This document shows positions 24,300 to 35,142 of a stretch of 64,000 nucleotides of DNA, one piece after another. How positions within the stretch are numbered: the stretch's first letter is position 1; every line of letters starts with the position of its first letter. The DNA comes from Diadema setosum (taxonomy: Eukaryota; Echinodermata; Echinoidea; Diadematoida; Diadematidae), in the NCBI GenBank assembly GCA_033980235.1, contig CM067076.1:36199709-36263708 (forward strand). The letters are read 5' to 3'. Both the position numbers and the translations under genes were made by a program. The notes below the pieces were generated by a model. The model was given only the letters and a program-made list of their open reading frames with translations. It did no database searches and was not told the origin of the DNA.

Positions 24300-26340
24300 G
24301 TATATATATAGATAGATAGATATGTAAGTGAGTGCGTGCGCCGAAGAGGTTGCCCCTCGTTTCGAGCTCTGTTAAATTGTACGATTTAGGGAGTCACTTT
24401 GACGTATGGCTTATCATTTATGTAGTGACGTATTTGTGAATGAACATGGAAGCAACTGCTGGATCGCTTTTACGAGTTTTGGACGCTGTCTTGAAGAAAA
24501 TTGTTTGATATTTGTATGTGAAAGTTGCAAGACTGGATGTTCCCAATTTTGTTCCACACATGTTTGTTGTACATGTACTCCCTATGTTTTTTTATTTTCC
24601 CTCTTGTACTACACAATTAGTATAACTGATTTATGAAAAGGTCATTTTTGTTTGTCTAGAAGCCTTTTAGGCTTTACTTCTCCCTTTTACCCTTTTTATC
24701 AGACTGCATTTTAAGGTACATTTCTTTTACTTCTTATGACGTATATGGTATATGGACATCTTGGTTTCTACAAGCATTATTATATATGAGGATATATGAA
24801 AGTGCAATTCTGAATCTATTGTATAATCATACATGTTTATAAATTTTGTTAAAAGTGTTTTTGTAATATGTTGAAAGCAATGAAGTCTGATTGTAATATA
24901 GTGTATTTGATAGTTGTTTATGTAATATTGATTTTGATATGATAAATATAGTAATATAGCAATATTTCATGAAATATATCATGTTTTTGTTGTTCAATAA
25001 TTCCATTGATTTTTTTTTCAACATTTTGGTAATTTCAGCTGGATGGTTGGTAAAAAGTTTTGTAACTGCTGTGCAGTGACGTCTCCCCCTTCTTTTTACA
25101 CCCCTGCATATGTATTTTTTTTCTGTTGTTGTTGCTTAGATTAAGGGTTTTTATAAATATTCATAATCCAGTGTTGTAAAGAAAAGTGATAGTATCGAGT
25201 AGTTTGGGGGGGGGGGGGTTATTTCTCTGTTGTTGTACTGTATATGTATGTTATTTCTTGTTGATTTAGATTGATAAATGTGTAATTTTATGTATAATTT
25301 CTCAATATGTTTATTGTACACACCTTATAATTTGTGAAGTACTGTGATTTTTGTCTATATATGTACTCTGTAAACTGAATGTACTTCAGCCTCTTGGCTG
25401 CCAATTTCAGGAACAATAAACCTCATCAATATATAGAAACTGAATCATATCACAAATATGATTCAGATTTTTTTTTTCAAAACTAACACATTGAGAAAAA
25501 ATTGAAGATGCACTGCTTTCGAAGTGGATTCTGTTCTATGCACGCTCATCGATGGTTTGCAGTCAAACCTTCACACTACTTGTGTTACTGATTTCTTTCT
25601 GTGCAAAAAATGGCTGAAGGGAAAATCCAGTCGAAATACATGTATAAGTTATTCCCAGCATAAAGAGTGCAAAATTATGTGTATAACAGTAAAATTTTGA
25701 TCAAAACGGAAGAAAAAGAATGAAGTTGTGACATTTTGAAATTTCGCTAATTTATCAGGAAAGAGTTCTTGAACAGTCAATTATTATGAATATACAAATG
25801 GCAAAATGAGCATGTCTTCAACTCACAACTTGCTGTAAATATGGACAAATTTCCCGTTTAAAACGCATTCATGCCCAAGGCTCAAATCCTGATATACCTA
25901 TATCTGAAAGCTATTCCGAAGTTATTCAACACGGAATAACATCATGTTTCAGATTTCACTGACAGAACCACTGAATTTTCATATTTTTCTTTGTACACAA
26001 TCAATAGAAAATTGTGAGGTTGTAACATGGTTATGTAACTAATTTACATATTAATATCCACTGTACAAGAACTGTTTTGCAGAAATTAGCAAAACTTCAA
26101 CATTTCATAACTTCTTAATTTTTCATCAGTTTTCAGTCAAATTTCTACTGTTGAACTTGTAAGTCTTTACTTTTTTTTTAATTAAACTACTTACTTTTGG
26201 AATGGATCCTGAAATCCCTATAGGAACTCTCATACAATAGAATGCAAACACAAGAGCAAGGTTTCAACTGTTTCTTATACCAGGCCTCAGACTTCTGTAT
26301 TTGTAAAAAAGTAGCTAAAATGTTACCTGTACACAAGTTT
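24300..26340. other. FB-A core, AT-rich, no gene recognised
   Basis: Short TA/GA run at 24300-24325 and G12 near 25206. The stretch 24330-25440 ends with AGCCTCTTGGCTGCC and AACAATAAA, like the 3' tail of a transcript or retroposon, but I could not place it in a family. Confidence 0.4.
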
Positions 26341-27235
26341 TTGCTTGTCACAGAGAAGTGTTACACAACTTAACTTCACAATAATAACATGAAACATATT
26401 TCCTCTGAATTGCCTACTAGGTGGAGACAAATATCAAGTTGCAAGACCTTGTTGATTTTGCACCATAATGTACTCTGACAATAGCAGTGTACTGTCTGTT
26501 ACTCATAAGAATCTGACCTGCACAACTTTGCGGAATGTAAGCATGTTATAAACAAACTGGTGATGCATTTGTGCCACTCTTAATACTTTGTGGCCCTCAT
26601 TGATGCATTGGAAAAAAACAATAACTGAAATCATGTTACTGTGTACATCACTTTGGCTTAATTATCTTTAAAAAGGTGGATTTTCCACCATGATTATACT
26701 CTTACCATGGTAGTATACTATACTGTTTGCTACTCATAAGAATCTGACCTATACTGCACAACATTGCAGAATGTAAGCATGTTATAAACAAACTGGTGAT
26801 GCACTTGTGCCACTCTTAATGCTTTATGGCCTATGTTGACACACCATTCCTGCTCTCAAACTTTTGCACTGAAAAAAAAAAAAAAACCAATAACTGAAAT
26901 CATGTTTTGGGTACATGTCTTTGGCTTGTCATAAAGAGGTCTTACACAACCTAACTTCAAAATAATCACATGAAACATATTTCCTCTGAATTGTCTACTA
27001 CCTGGAGACAAAATAAATGTCAAATTGCAAGACCTTGTTCAATTTGCACCATAATAAACTCTTACCATGGCAGCATACTGTCTGTTACTCATAAGAATCT
27101 GGCCTACACTGCACAACTTTGCAGAATGTATAAAGCATGTTATAAACAAACTGGTGATGCACTTGTGCCACTCTTAATGCTTTATGGTCCATGGTGACGC
27201 ATCATTCCTACTCTCATACTTTTGCATTTGACAAA
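26340..27235. repeat. Three imperfect tandem units in the FB-A core
   Basis: AAGCATGTTATAAACAAACTGGTGATGCA occurs (here named by its first word, AAGCATGTTATAAAC) near 26538, 26775 and 27133. Each copy is preceded by GTTACTCATAAGAATCT or a close variant and followed by TGTGCCACTCTTAAT. Unit lengths differ through deletions. Confidence 0.85.
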
Positions 27236-27239
27236 AAAA

Positions 27240-29057
27240 AAAATCTGACATTAAATTTACATAACAGCAAAGCTATCACTCCTCTATGACTTTGAGCTGC
27301 TACAGTTTTAGGATAAATTAATTGGTGCTATCAAGAGTTGAAGAGTGCATAGTTGTAATTCTTTTGAAGTGGGATTTCTGAAAAATGTGATAGCATGCAA
27401 GCACATGTGGCAGTAAAAACTAGGGGAATCAGACTTTTAAACATAATTCAAGCACATTGACACAGACATTTTGTGGTGCCAGTTTTTGGGGTCATATGGC
27501 TCAAAGGTAATACGAGTACACCACAGTATTTTGAGTTTTTACATTTTACATTTTACATGCCATATGGAAATTTTGACAGAGTACGCAAAAGACACCGATC
27601 AGGACAGCGACAGCTATGATGGAAAAATGATTACTATGTATCGTTTGTGCTACATGGGCAAGAGAAATACCCAGTTCTTTAAAAAAAAAAATAGTAGTGC
27701 CCAGAAAGCCATTTCTTACACTCATAAACAATATGGCCACCAAATAATACTTCTTTTTAATCTTCATGAATCGTTACCAACAATTATTTTAAAGAATTGA
27801 AAATTGCAAGGCAAAAGTGATTCTATCCCATGATGAGAAGGCCTGTACATTCAGTGTAGACAAACTGTTCATGGAGTGTTGATGGAAGTTTAAAGAATAT
27901 AAGGTACAAAGTCAATGAATGAATAAGTGAATAAAACATATGAAATTATTTGTTTGTAAGTAAGGGTAATTGAGAGGGTAAACTACTGATGTGATTTAAG
28001 ATTTTATAAGGTTTTAATTATGTTCATTAACTGAACGAATGAATCTACAACTTCTAAAAGATCTCACGAAACCAAGTAACAGCATGATTCATACTTATCT
28101 CATCTCATATTTTGTGTACTGGATCTCCATTCTTTTTCACTTATTTTGTTTTCATTATTTTGTCTAATATTATATTTGACTTAAATATTGTTCCAGGTGC
28201 TCCTTAGTAACAATAAAGGGTTACAAGAAAATATCTGAATACATGTTTCTCACAAGCATGTTGCAGCCAAATATGCAAATTTGCAACTTCCAAAAGGAAT
28301 GTCCTAAATGGTATATGTGTACATTTTTAGAACAGGCGTATGTGCCTGCAAAGCATTTAGTGATAGTTTGATGAAAATCATCTATGCTTTTATAACAAAT
28401 GCATTTGCATTTACTGTTTTGTATAATGGGGACTTGGGCGAGGGGGTAAGCTTGGACACAGTCATAATTATATAACATTTATATGTAAAGTTTTCACTTA
28501 GACATTAGGGCCATGTCTCCTTTATCAATTCCATTGCATTTAATGGAAGTATGAGTATGAACAATTAACTGTATAAAGGCATGTACAAATGCATTTATGT
28601 ATCAGGATAAAGTCTCTATCAATCACATTAAACATTCACTGAAAATAAAAGGATCTTGATATACAGCCAGGAAGACATTTACTGGCATGTGCCTAGGTAC
28701 ACAGGTATTTTGCCATGATATACTACATATTTCCGATAATTGCTGTAGGCAGGTAGGGTTGGAGAAGATGTATTTCTAAAATTGCAATTTATGCTGATTC
28801 AGATGCCATTTTGTATACACAATTTTCAGGGTCAAGATCACAAATTTTGCTTAGGAACCAGATTTTTATGATTTTGTATACTAATTTTGGGCAGAAGAGA
28901 CTGTTTCCCCAAGTTATCTTTACAAGATTGAAATGTCACTATGACCTTAACGCAAGCCTTTTTCAAGAAATCCCACTTGGTAAAATAATGCATTATAACA
29001 TAATATACTTGGAGAACTGATGTCTCCACCCAGCATGATTATGTGACATAATAATTA
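27240..29057. other. FB-A core, nothing recognised
   Basis: AT-rich without repeats, RNA genes or exons that I can support. Open frames near 27500 have no family resemblance. Confidence 0.4.
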
Positions 29058-29829
29058 TGTGACCATGCATCACAAAACCACAAAACGTTGCCAGACATGG
29101 ATTTTTAGTTAACCCTTTGTGTGCAACGTTTATTTCCAGTCCATTGGTTTGTGTGTGAAATTTGTGCACATTTTACTCATTGGCTTATAAAGAGTTCAGG
29201 GTAGATTCTTAAAGAGGGGACTCTAAGCTTTAAAATGATGTATAACTCAATTGAAATGGACTCCCCTTACCTATCTAAATACTAGAAAGAAAGCACATAC
29301 TCTGGATAAGAGTGAATTGAGAAAAATAGGCTCTTAAGTAGAGGGTCTATTCAAGCACTTCATCTTTACCAATGTACGTGCTAGCTGTGTAATGAAACGG
29401 ACAAAACATAGGATGTAAACCACTGGACCAACAACAATGAAGGGATTATCAGATTAAGCTGAAATTGAACATGCTTTTTTTAACATATTCTGTGCATGTT
29501 TAATGCCAACTTTCTAATCAGTAGACTTATCCTTTCAAAAGTTATTAGACTTTAAGTGAAGAGTGTGTAAATAATTTCAAGAAATGAAAAGGGGACATAC
29601 CTGATCGTTCTACTCTTCCTCCAAAAAGGGTTGAAGAAAAACTGCTGAAAACACAATTTCACATTCATGTTATGATCCCAAAACTAAAGAATTATTATAG
29701 AAGGATAGCTCTTTCAGAAAATATGAAACACTGAAAATTGACTCAGTTGACCCATTTCCCCTTTCAAGAGTCCTCACGTAAAATCAAGGGTGTGACTTTT
29801 TTGTTTTTGTTTTGTGATGCACGGTCACA
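29058..29829. mobile_element. MITE with TGTGACCxTGCATCACAAAA ends, copy 1
   Basis: The left end TGTGACCATGCATCACAAAA pairs with TTTTGTGATGCACGGTCACA at the right end. TTA on both sides (29055-29057 and 29830-29832) suggests a three-base target duplication. A second copy lies in opposite orientation at 59461-60148. Confidence 0.7.
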
Positions 29830-29853
29830 TTAATATGGAAGATGGTCCTCTAT

Positions 29854-30140
29854 ATTCACCTCATACTGTGCCTTACACACAGGGCATACAAAGTCACCCT
29901 TTGGAGGTCTGCAGATGTCAACACATACGAGGTGACACCACCTCCCACACACCTCACAACAAACCCAGCCTGCCTGGCAGAGGGGGCTTGCTGCACTCCA
30001 CAGCATCACAGAATCGTCTTTGCTTGGGTGGTTTCACTGCTGCTGCCAGTAATGCCCTCAGTACATATCCGCTCATTTTTCTTGCATGTAGTACCTGACC
30101 AAGGCTAGCTGGATTCACACCTCTGGTGATCGTTAACACG
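29854..30140 (-). pseudogene. PHD-finger-like exon or fragment
   Basis: The minus strand reads WVCCEVCGRWCHLVC, then DICRPPKGDFVCPVCKAQY. The spacing C-x2-C ... W-C-H-x2-C ... F-x-C-P-x-C is that of the second half of a PHD zinc finger. The first half appears to continue in a neighbouring frame (RRFCDAVECSKPPLPGR), so a one-base frameshift lies near 29970. A possible acceptor (TGTCTTTAG) is at about 30140 and a possible donor (GAG then GTGAAT) at about 29860. It could be an exon of an unseen gene or of a transposon-borne PHD protein. Confidence 0.55.
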
Positions 30141-31188
30141 TTCTAAAGACAAATGATAATAATAATGATAATAATTAATGAATATAAATGTGTATGTATG
30201 TTTGTTTGTGTGTATAAATTAATGCTATTTTTTCGGCATAGGGGGAATTTTATTAAAGAAAAGACCCCAAAAAAATTCTAACGAAACAGTTGATCCCATA
30301 GTTGATAAATGAAAACTAGCACCTAACTAAACTTTATTTTGTAACTAAAGAATATTATTTCCTTTGTTTGATAGGATTAATGTTGCCTCACAGATTTTTT
30401 GTACATTAACAATTGCCCGTAGTGCATTAAAATGCGCTAAGTTGAATTATATAACAAATCCATGTGGCAAAATATAGGGTGCATTGGAAGAACTCTCCTT
30501 TAGTGCGATAATCTCTGCTGCCTTCTTCGTTTCATTTCGCGCAGTTTCAAGAGTGTAGGGGTACAGGAAAACTAATAAACAAGCTTGAAAACGTTATTAA
30601 AAGGGGAATTGAATATTTCGTCGTAAGGACGAATTCCCCTTAGGATACCTCATTTTCACACGAAAATTCCCCCTTGAAAACAAATTACACACATAGAGAG
30701 AGAGAGAGATATATATACACACACATACACGTATATACGTACATTCATTAACATATGTGAATAAAGAAATACGTAACCAAACACTATTACATCTAATTAG
30801 GAAATACAAACATATCCCTACAAAAGAGAACGTATGAGTTAGCACAATTTATATTATGCTATACATCTCCTATGAAAACATCCACACACAAATGTCATGC
30901 TCTAAAGGTCTTGTCTATTGAGTATGTTGTTGAATGCAAAACCATATTGCTCATTCCAAGTGTCAGTTTCTAAAATTCCCATACTTCCACATAGAATCTC
31001 AACTCATTACGTCAGGAGGTTGGCTCAACAAATGTGATAATATCAAAAAGCAAACTTGGAACATCAACATGCTGATACATGTAAAATTCAGATTCAAGTG
31101 TATGAAATCTATATGTGATTGTCTGATTATAGTCAACTTGATAAGATAACAACATGAAATTATAAAGCTCTTCTACCTAATTTTAAAG
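30141..31188. other. FB-A core, nothing recognised apart from simple repeats
   Basis: A GA/TA run (AGAGAGAGAGATATATATAC) lies at 30697-30720 and an AATAATGATAATAAT patch near 30155. No exon recognised. Confidence 0.4.
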
Positions 31189-31687
31189 GGGCCCTGAAAT
31201 CCAAATGCATGTTGATTTGTGTTGATTTATGATACCCTCAACATTACTTTTGCGGTGAAACAAACATCTAGAAACATTCCATATATTTCTAACGATTTTT
31301 TTCTTCTATTTTTCTTCAGATTACTTGGGAACGCCCACCTTCCCCTCGACTCAGCATAGCTTGCATGTTCCCTCTTTTGTTAGTCACATTAATATGACAG
31401 AAACATGTAAGTTATGATGAGTCTAGAGGAAGGTGCATTCCGATGTCTTTTGTTAAACATTTCAGTACTTTAGCAATGATTGACAGATGAGGTCATCTCA
31501 AGAATATTAATATTGATTAGTTTGGAAGGATTTTTGGTGGGCGTTCCCAAGTAATCTGAGGAAAAATAGAAGAAAAAAAAATTGTTAAAAATATATGAAA
31601 TGTTTATAGATGTTCGTTTCACCGCAAAAGTGATGTTGAGGGATCATAAATCAACACAAATCAACATGCATTTGGATTTCAGGGCCT
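31189..31687. mobile_element. Long-hairpin MITE with about 155-base arms, hAT-like
   Basis: The ends GGGCCCTGAAATCC and, inverted, AGGCCCTGAAATCC lead into arms that stay complementary for about 155 bases, to GATTACTTGGGAACGCCCACC against GGTGGGCGTTCCCAAGTAATC (named by end words). The target duplication TTTTAAAG is exact, at 31181-31188 and 31688-31695, 8 bases as in hAT elements. The loop is about 180 bases and non-coding. Confidence 0.85.
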
Positions 31688-31934
31688 TTTTAAAGGACCA
31701 TTAACAAAGCTGTTGTAAGTAAAAGATGAAGTGGATCTGTAACTGACATTGTCAAAGTAATAAATGTCATTACTGCAGACACATAATAATAAGATTTCAT
31801 TTTCTAGACTGACCTTGTAAGAAAATAGCAACACAACATTCAGAGGAAAAATTAATTTCAACTCCCAAGAGACAGGTCAGTTCAACTATCACAGACAGAA
31901 AGGCGGACGAAAGGACAGACAGAAGGACAACCTG

Positions 31935-33520
31935 AAAATATATAATGCCTCGGGTGACACTTTATGGCGTATCTGAGGCATAAGATCTTCCTGAGAAAAT
32001 TATTGACTTTCGGCTCGAGGTGCTTTGTTTGTCACTCTACTAAAAATAATTACTGTTAAAAAATTCAAGTTCATCTGAAAATTCACCAATATGACCAAAC
32101 CGCACTCTACTGTCGCCTCGTTTTATGTGTATAACGCATAGGCATTAGAAGAGCACTTGATACTAAGATATTGTCATTTTTAATGGTCTAATCACATCAA
32201 AAGACATGAGTTTCGGCTCCAGGGGCTTTGTTTGTCACTCTACTAAAAACAATTAATGTTAAAAATTCATGTTCATCGGTAAATTCACCAATATGACCAA
32301 ACCGCACTCTACTGTCGCCTCACCACACTCTACTGTCGCCTCGTTTTATGTGTATTACGCATAGGCATTAGAAGAGCACTAAAATACTAAAATATTGTCA
32401 TTTTCAAGCGTCGAATCACATCAAAAGACATGATTTTCGACTCCAGCTGCTTTGTTTGTCACTCTACTAAAAATGATTAATGTTAAAAAAATCAAGTTCA
32501 TCGGTAAATTCACCAATATGACCAAACCGCACTCTACAGTCGCCTCACCACACTCTACTGTCGCCTCGTTTTATGTGTATAACGCATAGGCATTAGAAGA
32601 GCACTTGATACTATAAGATATTGTCATTTTTAATGGTCTAATCACATCAAAAGACACGAGTTTCGGCTCCAGGGGCTTTGTTTGTCACTCTACTAAAAAT
32701 AATTAATGTTAAAAAAGTTCATCGGTAAATTCACCAATATGACCAAACCGCACTCTACTGTCGCCTCACCACACTCTACTGTCGCCTCGTTTTATGTGTA
32801 TTACGCATAGGCATTAGAAGAGCACTAAAATACTAAAATATTGTCATTTTCAAGCGTCGAATCACATCAAAAGACATGATTTTCGACTCCAGCTGCTTTG
32901 TTTGTCACTCTACTAAAAATGATTAATGTTAAAAAAATCAAGTTCATCGGTAAATTCACCAATATGACCAAACCGCACTCTACTGTCGCCTCACCACACT
33001 CTACTGTCGCCTCGTTTTATGTGTATAACGCATAGGCATTAGAAGAGCACTTGATACTAAGATATTGTCATTTTTAATGGTCTAATCACATCAAAAGACA
33101 CAAGTTTCGGCTCCAGGGGCTTTGTTTGTCACTCTACTAAAAAAATTTATGTAAAAAATTCAAGTTCATCGGTAAACTCACCAATATGACCAAACTGCAC
33201 TCTACTGTCGCCTCACCACACTCTACTCCCGCCTCGTTTTATGTGTATAACGCATAGGCATTAGAAGAGCATTTATTACTAAGATAATGTCATTTTCCAA
33301 CGTCGAATCACATCAAAAGACACGAGTTTCGGCTCCAGGGGCTTTGTTTGTCACTCTACTAAAAATAATTAATGTTAAAAATTCAAGTTCATCGGTAAAT
33401 TCACCAATATGACCAAACCGCACTCTACTGTCGCCCCACTACACTCTACTGTCGCCTCGTTTTATGTGTAAAACGCATAGGCATTAGAAGAGCAATAATA
33501 CGATGATAATCATTTTTAAC
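31935..33520 (-). repeat. 223-base satellite array, right arm of FB-A (about seven units)
   Basis: The complementary word CACTCTACTGTCGCCTC recurs every 223-224 bases. Alternate units share variants (TTTTCGACTCCAGCTGC near 32432 and 32878, 446 bases apart), so this arm has a two-unit higher-order repeat, unlike the left arm. The orientation is opposite to 19690-23480. Confidence 0.95.
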
Positions 33521-33554
33521 GGTCGATTGAGATGAACTTCGTATCAATTAGACT

Positions 33555-34017
33555 TTTCTGATCAAGCCCATTCTACCCACCCACCCCCCCCCAAAAAAAA
33601 AATAACTACCAAAAGTATTTATCTGAAGAAATCTTCTCACCCCCCCCCCCCCCTTCAAACGCACCTACCATGATCAAACTCATCATCAAACCATGTTTGT
33701 ACAGAGTCTGTGGGATGTCAACAAGGGTGAGTCGTCGATGGAAAGCCCTCGAGTGAGTGACAGACACACACACACACACACACAGCCACACAGACACACA
33801 CACACATACACATACTGTTGCAACTATGCAAGCGGAATGTGTTTACATGACGTACACTCGGTGGTGTACGTTTATAACGCAGGGAAAAGGGAATCTCCCA
33901 CCTCATACATATTCAATAGGCTTCGGCAGTCACTGCGCCAGCTCATGAATAATTAATAATCTGTGACCTTTGGTGAAACTACTTCCCGCAAAGCATTCTC
34001 GCCTCATAAGTGCCTAC
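33555..34017. repeat. FB-A right outer arm
   Basis: Inverted counterpart of 17456-17656 plus 19293-19640. It includes a C14 run, AACCATGTTTGTACAGAGTC, a (CA)n at 33765-33812, the unoccupied GTTGCAAC at about 33811-33818, and the outer end GTGCCTAC. Confidence 0.9.
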
Positions 34018-34029
34018 CCACAAAAAATG
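34018..34029 (+). repeat. Right target-site duplication of FB-A
   Basis: CCACAAAAAATG, one A longer than the left copy at 17445-17455. It lies within the region expected to be the NudC promoter or 5' UTR. Confidence 0.65.
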
Positions 34030-34092
34030 CACTGACCACGCACCACGGTACGTCAACAGTTTCCACTAATCGCACCGTGTACAAACTCAAAA

Positions 34093-34167
34093 ATGGCCGA
34101 AGATGAGGAGAGATTTGACGGAATGCTGATGGCAATGGCCCAGCAGCATGAACAGGGAATCCAACAG
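34093..34167 (+). CDS. NUDC: NudC exon 1 (coding part)
   Basis: 25 codons, [20 protein letters not shown] then QGIQQ, followed by donor GTATAA. The ATG context (AAAAATGGCC) is favourable. It matches the N-terminus of other NudC proteins ([16 protein letters not shown]), which fixes the start. Confidence 0.95.
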
Positions 34168-35097
34168 GTATAACTATTATGAGCATGGAATTAATTTGAA
34201 ATGTACATACCAAAGGAACAACGATCTAACGTTCGTATGAATACCCAAACATGCTTTCGCGAAGAGCGTATCTTGATAGTCCCACTCATTTGTTATTATG
34301 TCACGTAATTTTATCGTGCAGCCGGCGCGGGAGGCGGAGGCTACGGCCTGTTGAACCCACAAATGTAAAAACGCCCACAAATGTAAAAACGCCCACAAAT
34401 GTAAAAATACATCGCCCACAAATGTAAAAATCGCCCACAAATGTAAAAAACACCGCCCACAAATGTAAAAAATTTCAACCACAAATGTAAAAACGACAGC
34501 GCCCACAAATGTAAAAAACTCCCACTAATGTAGTAAAAAATTCAAACATCAACCACAAATGTAAAAATTTGTTACATTTGTGGTTGACGTATTTCTACTA
34601 AGTGGGCGTTTATGTAGACCCTTATTTCGTGCGTCTTACCTGCTAGTAGAAGCGCGCTACTTAATTGCATGTATTCCGTGTACTGTGACCTGTCGAAGCC
34701 GATCCGTTTTCATGCAGTTACGAGCGACATACAGGGACTGGAGCTTTAAAACTAAGGCCTTGTCACATCGTGTCTGGGGAAGCCTGCGGGTTGACTTGCG
34801 GGGAGTTTTTTTTTTGTGTGTGTGTGTGTGTGTCACATCGTGTCTGGGGAAGCCTTGACTTGCGGGGATTTTTTTTTTTTTTTTTTCCTCCGGAGCTCCC
34901 CGCAGTGGTGTTGGCCAGTTACTGCCTCTCTGCTGGTTTAGAATAGTTGAGAGTACATAATAGACATTCTGTATGACTTTCTGCCATTTCAAATTACCTC
35001 GAGAGGGATTCCTTTGCAGATAAGTCATGCAGTCCTCACCCGCCGCCCAGAAACAGAAACTTGCAGGAAAACACACATACACACACACACACACACA

Positions 35098-35142
<45 letters not shown>

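Larger units (their letters stand above)
17456..34017. mobile_element. FB-A, giant foldback-type element with satellite arms
   Basis: The outermost 201 bases of the left (17456-17656) and right (33817-34017) arms are near-identical inverted copies starting GTAGGCACTTA. Inside them, both arms have a GT/CA run and a shared 250-base unit, then arrays of a 223-base satellite in opposite orientation (19690-23480 and 31935-33520). An 11/12-base direct repeat flanks the whole. Long inverted repeats made partly of tandem repeats, unequal in copy number, are the hallmark of foldback elements (Drosophila FB, sea urchin TU). The 8.4-kb core holds other dead repeats and no recognisable transposase. Confidence 0.7.

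Noticed and set aside
24406..24636. Cysteine-rich 76-codon open frame on the plus strand
   Set aside because: Cysteine spacing fits no known domain, there is no signal peptide, and the frame sits in AT-rich, transcript-tail-like sequence.
29814..30108. Plus-strand open frames over the PHD fragment
   Set aside because: The minus strand carries the Cys/His zinc-finger pattern; the plus-strand frames are its shadows.
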